Part shown: positions 50,760-61,539 of the stretch, piece by piece
How positions within the stretch are numbered: the stretch's first letter is position 1
Layout: each line of letters opens with the position of its first letter
Assembly: GCA_036924285.1 (NCBI GenBank)
Contig: JAYKYS010000005.1
Location: forward strand, 23,410,001-23,474,000
Length of the DNA: 64,000 bases
Direction of reading: 5' to 3'
Origin: Asterella californica
Lineage: Eukaryota; Streptophyta; Marchantiopsida; Marchantiales; Aytoniaceae
Translations under genes and position numbers: made by a program
Notes under the pieces: model-generated
Told to the model about the DNA's origin: nothing
The model's database searches: none
Seen by the model: only the letters and a program-made list of their open reading frames with translations

Positions 50760-51249
50760 ACCATTCTCTGAGAGAAATTATCCTCAGTACAGAATCTTCA
50801 CTCCCTACCACCTTAGCTGATGTTGAGGTCAAGACAGCCATAAGCTTTCTCCGCTATAGCATCACTGAACTTTAGAGGAGAGCAATTCATAACGTTGAGA
50901 TTGTCGTTTGCTGTGCTCTGCCATGCTCAAGACGTTCTCCCCTTCCATTAGAAGCTGCGGTGTAATTTCTTCATTACCCAGTTTCAGCTCCACAACAGCA
51001 CGCTGCTGCAATTGTTCAGCTACCTGTGCAAGATGCCTAAATCGAATCCTTGAGGCTGTCATATCGATCGTGAACTTGTGAAGCCTCCAACTGTAAGAAT
51101 TCCGATTGAGCTTCCAACTCCTCTGCGGTAGGAACTTTTTCTGCAATAGGTGGTTGGGCATTTACGACAAGAGATACCAATTGCCTCATTCTCCTATGAT
51201 TGCCAATCTGGAGAAAACTTCGTGACCATTGTAAACTCCCCTCATCCAT
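50760..51249 (-). pseudogene. Captured fragment of a coiled-coil protein gene, broken
   Basis: The minus strand reads MDEGSLQWSRSFLQIG, then AEELEAQSEFLQLEASQVHD (51249-51037). With a one-base frame change near 51040 it continues as RFRHLAQVAEQLQQRAVVEL, NEEITPQLLMEGE and SQRYELLSSK. A second shift near 50870 leads into SDAIAEKAYGCLDL. The continuous amphipathic, Glu/Gln-rich pattern across both shifts implies one ancestral coiled-coil protein. It resembles plant proteins of unknown function that I recall only loosely. Two frameshifts argue against a working product. A further minus-strand frame (50764-50513) may be another exon. Confidence 0.5.
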
Positions 51250-53314
51250 CCAACGCTTTTACCTAAAACTGGGTGCTTCATCAATCTCTGGATTCTGTCC
51301 ACGGGAGAATAGCAATGAAACGATATGGCAGGACTTCCACCATCCCACTTTGAGGATTGTCAATAAAGATCTCCAAGCAGTCATTCCTGCACGCTGTTGC
51401 ACCACAGTCTTCGCAGTCTAGCTTCCACTCTTCAGAAGACGAATCTAGTCTTCCAGAAGACAGCTACTCCGTCTTCCGGGATTCTAACAGTGCTTCCTAA
51501 ATAGCTCTCGTCTTCCGAGCTATATCTAAACAATCCTAACTAAGCAAGGCCTCGCATGGATTACCAAGAAGACAACCCACCTTGCATTACATCCTACTTC
51601 CTATCAGAAAATACAAGATTCACAAAACGTAAAGTGCATAACAGGTTCAGAAGATGGTTGCGGGCTCCTGCGGTGACAGTGGCCTCTAGGAAGACCCCCG
51701 GGACAGTTTCCGATTCAATGTCTTTCTCGGAAGACCTCCCGAAGTCAGGCTTCCCTTCACTGGTCTCACCTGTCTTCGTCTTTCTACGCGCAATCTATCC
51801 TCACAACAGACTCAAGACAATTGCACTCTGTTCTTCTGACTTCTCACCTCTCATACACACTCAGAAGAAGCTTGCTGTTCGGTGGGAAGACATGACCCTC
51901 GACCATTCTCTCCAGATTCTGTCAGCAAGTCTTCTCACGACTCTCTCCTAAGTTTGGGAAGAAGAAGGAATGGTTGCTAGGGGTCGGACAGAAGAGACCC
52001 GAAATGGACCCTCACGTCTTCTCGCTCATTTTGCCAGCCTTTCAGTCTTCTAGTCTCTCTAGGAAGATGTGGAGTTGAGAAGCTTGGAAGACCGGGAGGC
52101 ATAGGCCTAGTCCCCGACTTCCAACTCCTCAAAATAATAAAACAACTCATCAAGCCACTCAGGATTCGTACCAAGCCTCCCTTAACACAAAAGCAAAGCA
52201 AATCCACTCTTGATACGAATTTGTACAGTCGACTTCCGAAGACAGTCTTTCGAAGATGTTCTAATCTTCCGAATCGTCTTCTGTTCAAAGTTTTGGGAGT
52301 AGAGAGATAGTAGGGTAGGGAAATTGATAGCTGGGATCGTCAATTTGAGGACGATGGGTAGGGAAGCTCGAATTGAACTCAGGAAGAAGTAGGAAGATGT
52401 CTGAAGGAAATTGGACAGTGCTTCCGCACCCAATGTCACAATAGGAAAAATGGGGATGGGGGGGTAATCGATCAGGCTGCTTGCAAACAACCGGGGAAGC
52501 GCGGGGGATACCAAACAAAGGCGAGAAGCAGTGGGAAGGGAAAAGAACATGGGAAGAACCTCTACAGTCTTCTGTCTGCTTCTCGAGTTGTCTTCGACCT
52601 TCCGCGCGCTTCTGGCTCTGGTCCCAACTCCAATGCGACCTCACTGAGCTGCTTCCGTCGTCAGCTCCTGTCTACGCCTCAATCGATTAAGCCGTCCACC
52701 TCCGATTCCACTCAGCTGCTTCCAATGTCAGCTTCTAGGAGTTTCACAGGAAACGCTTTTCACTTAGTATGCTTCCTACGCATCAGTAATTCGACCCCGT
52801 CTTCCTTCTAGCTTCTAATCGATCCTATCTTCACTCAATTTCACCTCGCTGCCTCCTTACTCGAAGCTCACCCTCTGAAATCGATCTTCTCAAGAAGCGT
52901 GCTTGCTACAGGAAGTTGGAATGCGCTAATGCGCTTCTTGCGCATCTTCCCCACAGATTAGGGGTTTCGACCCTAGATGGCTTACCCGACCTACCTACCA
53001 CCTTGGTGTAACCTAGTAGGTACACCTACTCCTTTACCTGGAAATTCATGGTTAGACCTTCGCGGTCGCTGTCTTCCGGAAGATGGGTGTCTTCTGCTGT
53101 CTTCCCGTCTTCCGAAGACGCATTTGAGAAGACGCTTCCCGGAAGACGGTCGTCTTCCGAAGAAGTCAACTTCTTATTACAAAAAGCTCATAAGATCATC
53201 TTCCTTCTAAGGAAGCAGTAGTCTTAAGTAACAACGCTTCTTCAGTTATACAAACAAGTTATTAATCTTAAAAATTTTAAAAATTCGTGAATCTTGTAAT
53301 TTGTGGGCACCACA

Positions 53315-53837
53315 CACCGTCTGTCGACAGATCTGAATCCAATGACGTCTTGCTTGTTTGCATTAGACCTCTCAATCTCTCGAACCATCTGTCGATCGAT
53401 CATAAGTACAAGCTAACTCTTTAAGTTAGTTCCTTACGTCAATCGTTGTACGTGAAAGTTTTCACAGGTAAAGAACAAGCAAGCGCTTTGCGTCTTTAAT
53501 ATAGCGTCAGGAACCACCAATACCTAGTCAGCAATAGTAAGCTATGGTCTAGCTTGATTTTCTCATCTTTTGGATCTCGTAACTTCATCACTAGGGGTCC
53601 AAATGAAGTAGACGAAATACGCATGAGAAGGTGACAATGAGCTCTACCAGTTGATGTAATGAAAATGAAGATATGAAGTTGTACAAAAAGTTCGTAAGCT
53701 AGGACTTAGCTTGATTTTCCTACTTTTCGGACCTTTGTACTCCACCACTAGGCGTCCAAATGAAATAGATGAAGTGTCAATGGAAAATTGACAATGAGCT
53801 CTACCAGTCGATGTAATGAAAGTGAAGATCTTGTTTG
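53315..53837. repeat. Dispersed repeat, second half, right copy, with 157-bp units
   Basis: This resumes the similarity to 2855-3590 after the insertion. Tandem units start with TAGCTTG at 53550 and 53707 (period 157). The second unit ends early near 53837. Confidence 0.7.
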
Positions 53838-55004
53838 GTCTACTAATCACTAATCATCGAATAACTCATTATCTACAAAATGACAAGCTGCAAAGAAAAT
53901 GATGTCCAGCATGAGAATGATATATGAAGTCATCTATCTATCCGAATAATTGTTGCTTATTTTGTTATAGATCAAACGAGATAGATCAATCCAAATCTAT
54001 CAAGAATGAGCTCCGAAACTATCTTATTTGTAGAGCTTCGAGGCATAAGACTGATACAAAAGGATCCTCTATTCTAGCAAAAGTCTTGTGGTGATTCTCC
54101 ATCATTCCGGATTTGTTACATACGTGTCGATGTCTAAGTTTTACAGAGTTGATGTTGTGGCATCCTACTCACAGATTAGATGATGATATCATGTGGAGTG
54201 TGGCTGATTCTTTAGTCATGAAGCACGTTGTCGAGGAGAGTCCTTCTCAGGAAGGGCAAGCTTTGTGGCTGTGATAGATCGCGAGGTAGAAGTAGAGATT
54301 GAATACCAAGACAAGGACCAATCTGGTAGTCCACGATGGCTGAAGTCACTCATAGAGACTATGACTATAGGTCACTTACTACTTAACAGATCAAATCTCA
54401 ACCCTCAAGAAACAGATCCATCTTCGTACACAACCTCACGATGCTTTATTTCTCTTCCAAACACACTCAATAGTCCTCCACATACATCAATTTTTACAAG
54501 CTATCTCTACTCAACTCCTTATGTTGATCCTCGTAGATGCCAAACAGTCAATTCTCACTCAACTAATATTCTCTTCAGCAGATTACTCTCCAAAACCTAC
54601 AGCCGATGAAGATCTGAAACCCCAATGTCTTGTATCCCTTCTTGCAACAGCTTCAGCACTGAAATCCTTCAGAAAACTCGACCTTCTCAATCGTTGGCTC
54701 ACCAGATTCACCTCAAATAGCCTAGTAGGTGAATTCAAGCTCTTCCAACTCTTAATCCTCTCTCTACGTCAATCTCCCAACGGAAAACTATCAAGAATTT
54801 AATCTAGCGACAATCAAAAGTCCTCTGCCAATTATCAAAATGATCTTCTTAAATAAGACTACCTCCTGTCCGTTCAGAAGGTAGTTCTGCCTCCAAACTG
54901 TATAATAGATAAAATTTCAACTCCCAAACACTTTGTCGTGCGCATACACATCGCTACACAACATACATCGCTGTCAGAGGTACACCACACATACACATAA
55001 CACA
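53838..55004. other. Stretch between the repeat and the truncated gypsy element
   Basis: No recognised domain. A plus-strand frame at 54265-54609 may be chance. A short inverted sequence, ACTACCTCCTGTCCGTTCAGAAGGTAGT, lies near 54857. Confidence 0.35.
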
Positions 55005-55009
55005 TGGAC

Positions 55010-55470
55010 GATGTCATACACATACACAAGTGTACCACAATCTGTAAACCCTAGATCTCCTCAGGTGTAGGCATGGCATACTTATCGGGCTTCGTCTGCC
55101 GATTGATAGGATGGTAGTCCTCACACATCCGCCTATTCGTGTAGTTGCCATACATATCCTTCTTGGCTGGCATAACTGTGGCAGATGCATACTCTCCATG
55201 CGACATCTCCACCAACCCAGTCTCCAACAAGTCTTGAGTCCGACTCTAGATCAAGGCTCTCTCCATGTCACTGTATCTGTAAGGACGTCGAAAGATTGAC
55301 GTGCCATTAGCCAAGTCGATCCGTATACCAGGTCCCTTCAAGGTACCCAAATCCTTCATACTGAAGGCAAAACAATTCCTGTAGCTCTTCAAGAATCTTT
55401 GGACTCTTCGTCTCTTCTCTCCTATAAGCTTAGGTCCAATCTCTGGCTCCCAAGTATCCTCTGTCACCAT
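55010..55470 (-). pseudogene. Truncated gypsy reverse transcriptase N-terminus
   Basis: The reading starts with an RT-connection segment (KLIGEKRRRVQRFLKSYRN, then GIRIDLANGTSIFRRPYRYS). It passes a TAG at 55246-55248 and continues in the same frame through LLETGLVEMSHGEYASATVM, AKKDMYGNYTNRRMCEDY and DKYAMPTPEEI. The YxDD catalytic part would lie beyond the truncation near 55010. This is the usual Ty3/gypsy RT entry region. It shares its frame with the C-terminal part of the methyltransferase upstream, separated by a single TAG at 55501-55503. Confidence 0.85.
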
Positions 55471-55739
55471 GCTAGAGGTAGAAGACGAAGTCGTTGACTG
55501 CTATCTTACAACCTCTGGAGCAGTTTCCTTTTGCTCACCACCAACAACCTCCACCGCTACTGCGCGTAAAACTTCTGCAGTCCTAGCTGCAAGCTCCACA
55601 CTCTCTCCTATGACATCCCATGATGTCCAAGGATGACGAACTCCATACGCCTCGCCCCCAGTCTTTGCCTCCACCGACTCGATAGGCAAAGAACTCAGAA
55701 GTGTCCGAGCAATAACACCCGTCGATCGCATCCGACGCT

Positions 55740-56735
55740 GCTCAGCCAATCCAAGGCTAACAATCCATGTCAAGCAATTCAAGTCCATTGCTTGACCCAA
55801 TACTTGACGACGTGAAGTCTCCGACACCGAAGCTACTGCCGTCGTACTCAATGCCGATGAGAGAGAGCGAGCGAATCGCTCGCTCTCTCTCATCGGCATT
55901 GAGCTCCACCAACTGCCGTAATTGAGCATCCCACACAAGCCTAGGTCCTCCATCTCTATAAGCATGTGACGCTGGAAAGCTCATCAACGTGAGCAACGCT
56001 ACCATAGGTCGTCCCACTAGGTTCACCACTGCCATGTGTGACATATCGACGACTCTCACTACTTGAGATCGTCGTCCTGCATCCAAGATGTTATCAACCG
56101 TGAGATGCGCTAGTCGTCTCACTCCATCGTGTGCGCGCTTAAGCACCTCTCTCGATAACAAGTTCATCCACCACAACCGTGGACGATGTGCACGAGATCC
56201 TACCCTCGCTGCATCCAACAACACTGTTGGCCAACCCAAGACCGCACTTGGTGCACACTCGTCATCATCTGTGTACGAGCATCACCCAACAAAAGAACGT
56301 TCTCCAAGATGTACGTTGGAGAATCCACCTGATGCATCTGGATATGCATAAGATCCGTAACATCTCCCAGAATATCCTAGACCGTGGGTTATGTAATCCT
56401 TGACCTCTCCCAGCACGCGTGTGACCTTGACATGGCCATCCGGCTATCACCAAGTGAATGGTGCCAACAAACGTAAGATCCTGTGTCCCCAGCAGTGAAA
56501 TATCTGACGGTAATGCTTGCTAGTATCCTCTAACAGCTGATATGGACAACAACTCAGGATATCTCTGCACCAAACATGCCACATGTCGCAATGAGATGCG
56601 TCTCGCAATCTCATCTCTCTCCACATACAAGTATCGATGTACTTGTATGCTTGCTTGCAATACCGTAGCCAAACCTGTGCTGATTCCTCCAAACAGCTCC
56701 AGCACACATACACCCTCCTCTGGATAATGTCACAC
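55740..56735 (-). pseudogene. Retrotransposon-borne C5-cytosine DNA methyltransferase, broken
   Basis: Motifs appear in the canonical order. Motif I is VCVLELFGGISTGL (56670-56710), followed by YLYVERDE. Motif IV is AGWPCQGHTRAGRGQG, with the catalytic Cys codon at 56430-56432. Motif VI is YILENV (ENV at 56296-56304). Motif VIII is ARVGSRAHRPRLWW (near 56170). Motif X is RRQVLGQAMDLNCLTW (near 55780-55820). The family transfers methyl from S-adenosylmethionine to cytosine C5 in DNA. This copy carries TGA at 56730-56732 and TAG at 56520-56522. Frameshifts lie near 56350 and 56230, and a 27-bp inverted duplication (55847-55903) sits where a GFP-type motif IX region would be. The frame upstream is shared with the protease. 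The target-recognition region is short. Confidence 0.85.
55847..55903. repeat. Perfect 27-bp-arm inverted repeat inside the methyltransferase
   Basis: Arms 55847-55873 and 55877-55903 are exact complements around AAT. On the minus strand the first-read arm encodes LNADERERA, a phrase expected in this family. The second arm is its mirror, so it looks like a local inverted duplication that overwrote coding sequence. Confidence 0.95.
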
Positions 56736-57113
56736 AATGGGAGTTGTATCCAAAGGTGATAAGGTCACAAGACCAGTAACAAGAACAACCCTTTGTTCCT
56801 CTATTGGTGGTACAAAGGCTTCACTCCAAGCCTGCTGCACCAAGTGATCAGCATACTGCTGCAACTCTCCACTCGAACTCCAGAGTGGAACATCCAAGGC
56901 AGATGGTACTAACGTAGACATGCTAGGCATGTCCTCCACCTCCTCAAAGACCGGAGTATCCTCCGCATAGGCATTGCCTTCTAGCAACTCGTCCGACCAA
57001 GTGATGACCGAATTGAACCTTGCAACGGATGCCATCGTCCTTGGTGTAGACTCCGTCGTCCCAATTCTAGCACTGAACCGCACTGATAAGCGGCTCACTC
57101 GTCCTTCACCGGA

Positions 57114-57440
57114 CTACCAACCTGGTCTGTAAGATGCTATCTCCGCCCAATAGTCGATCACGAATCCCATAGGGTACAACACAGCACCTCCAACCAATAC
57201 ATCATAAGACTCTGAGGCTGTAACGATGACCTTGGCCCTCACCATAGAGCCTTTCGTGGGATGATCTGGCCGAACTCTCATCGTCAACATCTCACGTGTC
57301 ATGTGTAGAGCCGTACTCCTTGATCCTCCTAGAGATGTCTGCAACTGAATGGACATCTCTCCACCTCGGACTTCTTCAGACCCAAACCAATACATGACGT
57401 CTTTCCCAACATCAACGGTTGGGCTCCAGAGTCTAACAAG
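57114..57440 (-). pseudogene. Gypsy retropepsin-like protease
   Basis: LLDSGAQPLMLGK carries the aspartic-protease DSG. It follows the gag frame through an in-frame TAG at 57464-57466. Near 57395 the reading shifts frame and continues through QLQTSLGGS and VIVTASESYDVLVGGAVLYP to WAEIASYRPGW and TAG at 57114. In Ty3/gypsy elements this enzyme cuts the polyprotein. The frameshift and stop make it inactive here. Confidence 0.8.
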
Positions 57441-57463
57441 ACCTTCTGGGGTCGATACACTTT

Positions 57464-59610
57464 CTATGAAGGTGCCATCAAACAGAAGATACCACTTTTG
57501 TTGTCCAACAACACTACACCTGGTGCCAAACCAACACGGTCAATCGCCGGCTTAGCTGGTAACTCATCTAACCTAGCAGCCGTCGCTTGCCAAGTACCAC
57601 TGGTAGTTGTCATGATCCTCGACTCCATGGACACGTCTACCGCCTCTCGCTGAACTACTTCAGCACTAGAGGTAACTACATCCTTGCTCTCACTGAGCGT
57701 GACCGCCAACTGGAACACTGAGCCAAGTTGACTCCCAATGTCCTCATATCCGTGGCTGAGAATAGTGGAGCTCGCAAAACTGCTGTAGCCGCCCCCAACA
57801 TCGAGTTCGACGTCGCATCCACAGACGTCGAGAGTGGACTCACATCCACTCCTGGATGTCGATACCTCCAACTCTATTGCATCATCGATAGGCCATTTAG
57901 GAACCATAGATGTGATCCTCAACGCCTCCGATAACGTGAACGGCTGGGGAAGCCTGGTCTGTCTACCAGCCTCTCCACGTTGTGGATCCAACTCCACTGA
58001 CGCACCTCGTGGCTCGGAGGCACGTACTACACCTCTAGTCATTGCCGCAGATGTCTCAATCTGCGCCATGTCAGCCATGAAGTCGAAGTCACCTCCTTCT
58101 CCTCCGTAAGACGTGGAAGCCTTTGTTCCACCTGATCTCCGTTGAGCCATAGCCATACTAGCTATCCTCTGCTTCAACTGCTCAATTCGAGCAGCTATAC
58201 CTGCTTCTGACGTCGTAGCAGGTGGTGGACAGACCGATCCTCTCTTAGGTGTTGGACCTCTACCTCCAGCTCGACCACCACGGCCTCCCTGAGCTCCTCC
58301 GCCTCGTCCACGATCAGCCTTCCCTTGCCGCAACTCGGGATGGAGATCAAAACAACAGTCACTACTGTGACCAAGTCGTCCGCAATGCTCACATTGCCTA
58401 GGTACTGCTTGAGACGTCCCTGACGTCCCTGAAGTCTCATAACCTCTCCTCTGTGGACAATCCTTCTGCTGATGAGGACCATCACATGTCCAGCAAGGAC
58501 CCGCTTGCTGCTGACTAGAGAAGGACGGCATGGGCTTCTGCCCACCAGATCCTCCAACACCTCCCTGAGATCGTGACTACTCTGCACTATCCTTACCACC
58601 ACCACCACCACGCTGTTGCGTAGCCTGTGATCCTCGAGAAGAGGTGGTCGCTTCATGTGGTGTCTCCTTGCTGAATCCAGCAACCACCACCCTCTCCTCC
58701 ACCATGTTGAGCTCAATCTGCTCAGCCAGACCAAAGACAACTGCCAACGTCGGAGCGGTGTCTCTAAGAAGAGTAGCATCTCTAAGTCTCTTACGCAGCT
58801 CCCGGTCTAGTATCCCATATCAGAACTGGACTGCCTGTGCTTCCGTCACCCCTTGGGTAATGCTGATCAACCGTCTCATGCGAGTAAACGCCTCGCGTAA
58901 GCTCTCTCCAGTCTTCCGCTAGAACTCTTGTAGACTCCTCAACTTGTCGGTCCGCACACCCTGATAATTCTTCCTCAAACATTGGAAGAACTGAATCACA
59001 GGGTTAAACCATGGTGGTATCCACCGCTGGTAGTAGGTACTCCGTCACCTGTGGATGTACCACTGCTATTGGCACCCGAACTCGCAGGTGCTACGCCTCC
59101 CAAAACTGCGCAAGTAGTGATAGAAACGTAGTTGGGAGACCAATGTTGTCTCCACAACTCGATCTCAACACTGTAATCTCGTCTGAACTCATGATAATCG
59201 TCCATCGGCGGTTCCTCCAAGTGCTGGAACAAACCCTTCCACGCCATGAAGGATGTAAACAGCTGTGGGTTCCACATCTGCTGCATATCGCACCAACTGT
59301 CGAACTCCTGGATGAAGTCATCCAGCTCAATGGTACCAACTGTACCCGAGTAACGTCGAGGCCCCTTCGTGGCTCCATAGATCTCGTCCATGTTCCACAA
59401 CAACGGTGTGGTGACACTAGACTCACCATCAGAAAATGCGCTGTCTGCGTCTGACTCATCCTCTGGAACAACTGACGGCAAGGGTGTAGGTAGTCGGTAC
59501 CTCATCCCACTCCGTGTATGCCCACTGTCCGAGAAGTCCTCACCAGAACCTCCCGAGAACTCCGTGATGAGAGAATCTTGATAACACACTCCCCAACCGG
59601 AATGTCGCAA
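57464..59610 (-). pseudogene. Gypsy gag with two zinc knuckles, broken
   Basis: The frame from ATG at 59610 runs to a TGA at 58996-58998. The coding sense shifts by one frame near 59008 and continues with FNPVIQFFQCLRKNYQGVRT, a retrotransposon gag core. It has TAG near 58919 and near 58575. From 58531 an open stretch carries CWTCDGPHQQKDC and CEHCGRLGHSSDCC, two CCHC knuckles (the first with three residues before His instead of four), then a Gly/Arg-rich run. The capsid/nucleocapsid role is that of the family. Stops and the frameshift mark it as decayed. Confidence 0.85.
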
Positions 59611-59619
59611 TCCCCGTCA

Positions 59620-61539
59620 CCACCGTAACCACCACTTGCCTAACCCCGCTCCTACTAAGCTCACCTATCCCCTACTAGGACGGTCAAGGTAAGGACAACC
59701 TGTACCTAGCATCACCACAGGCAGCCTCTCACGGTCTGCTGGTCGTCACTCCAACCGCACCGTGAGAGAGACAAAGGTAGTCTGACTGATCCGCAACTCC
59801 AACCTCACTACCGACAGCACACTGGAGTGAACTCACTATGGAAATCAAGCGCCAACACAAGCAAACGCGGCGCACAAACAGGAAGCAGAATATGGAGGGG
59901 TTTCAACCACAAGAAGTCCAAACGATAACACTCCACACTCAAACATTCACATAAAAGGAAACTCAACCTCACCCGGACTAACGACTCCTCGTCGGTGACC
60001 ACATGCACAATATATGATCACCAACTATCATAACTATATTTGAGATCACTAACTAGATGTCTACACCTCTAGTAGCTCCAAAAATATCCACGTGGTAGCT
60101 CTACTAGCTCACCCAAGACAACTATCACCAACTGCCTTCATACGCGTCTCTACGCTATAGGCAAACACTACCACAACTATAGCTTACCCCTAATACTATG
60201 GGGTCACCCTACCAGTCCTCTAGGAACATGCAAGAATGTCTCATACTACCTTATACAAGTCCATAAGTACTTGCACGTATCCCTATAGGACACCAAGAGC
60301 TATTGGTCTAGTGGTAAAGCCAAAGCTAAGACTACAGAGTTAAGTGTCCAAGTCCAGAAATAGTGTTGGCATCGGTGACCAGCTGGAATTACACTTCCCA
60401 CACAACTGAAACTTGGATACCTCTCTCACGCACGCACGCACGCCAGCAAGCTTGCTTGCGGCGGGCGCGGGCTCGGACTCAGGCTCGGGCTCAGGCTCAA
60501 GCTCCGCTCCGCCTCCGCACTCTCGCACTCCGCTCTCACGCCTCCGCACTCACGCACCTCTGCTCCTCGAAGCAGCAAGAACACCCAAAGTCAACCCAAA
60601 CACCACTACAACAGATTCGCAAATGCACCATACACACTTCGCGAATGCACACACACACAACAAACTCCTAAACTCGAGTTTCCACATGAAATTGCACCAA
60701 AATTTGACGTATCTAGCCTTTTTGCACTTTTGGGTGACACGGCAGCGAACTTCGACATGCCATAACTTCCTCGATGCTCGGCCAAACTCCACAAAACTTG
60801 ATGCACTAGAATCGTCTCTCCAATGCACTTCCAAAGAGCCCACTCCGACTTGACATTGACAAGTACTTCGGCTACCACGCCTAAACGCGCACTCCGGATT
60901 CAACAAGTCACTTCAAGAACATTCCGCAAAATTTCTGCAGCGCTTCCGCATGACAGAAAATCTTCACTCGATCCCACAACAACAATCGATCTGTGACCAG
61001 TAATGTAGCATGCGCCCACACACCTCGATCATAGCTCCAAACAATCAAGCACGAACGACAACGCCCGAAGATACCAGCGGACTATTTCAGATCAGCGAGT
61101 TCTTACTGAACTCCATCTCGACCTGCATTCAGTTCTTCGAGTAATCTGAACAGAGAAATTACCATCTCCAGCACTGCGGCAAAGATTACTCACAAATGGT
61201 CAAGCCAAACCCACTCTATGCTCAAGAGAATCCGGATTACACTCAACTAGACTATCCACCATAGCCAGGAGCTTGAAGGCTCAACTCGAAGAACTAAGGC
61301 CTCCAAGCCCTACCTGCGAAGTATACCTCTAGTGGGCTCTCCCATCAACTCGTCCTAATGGCACTAACGGCCTTACCAGGATGCGCCACTTCGCACTCGA
61401 TCAACCTAACCGAGGAGCCAAACTGACTGAGCCAGAAATCTGATCTCCCCGAGCTCCCAAGCTTCTCCTGTCCGTCTCGATGGCTTCCGCCTCCGCTCTT
61501 TGAAAAAAGTCCCTTGAAAAGTCCCCGTCCAAAGTCGCC
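59620..61539 (-). other. Leader or LTR 3' part of the gypsy element
   Basis: Lies between gag and the LTR portion shared with the left copy. The LTR end and primer-binding site could not be fixed. A low-complexity CACG and GGCTC repeat stretch occupies 60424-60560 and yields Glu-Pro repeats on the minus strand. A weak tRNA-like A box and B box occur at 60308-60352. Confidence 0.4.

Larger units (their letters stand above)
49377..53310. mobile_element. GAAGAC-rich insertion splitting the right repeat copy
   Basis: Comparison with the intact left copy (2790 to 2855) shows about 3.9 kb of extra sequence here. It begins with a perfect hairpin, CTTCCGTGAAGGTGAA (49377-49392), loop CGACA, then its complement (49398-49413). 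It is full of GTCTTC/GAAGAC and short CTTCCGGAAG-type palindromes, densest at 51420-51510 and 53070-53170. No transposase is recognised. A broken host-like gene fragment is carried on the minus strand at 50760-51250. Helitron or Pack-type capture is possible. The exact ends and any target duplication are not resolved. Confidence 0.5.

Noticed and set aside
49377..53310. Helitron identity for the GAAGAC-rich insertion
   Set aside because: A start hairpin and gene capture are suggestive, but no Rep/helicase and no clear CTRR end with hairpin were found.
60308..60352. tRNA-like A box and B box on the plus strand
   Set aside because: TGGTCTAGTGGT and TGTCCAAGTCC have tRNA-like spacing, but the arms do not pair convincingly and the site lies in retroelement leader sequence.
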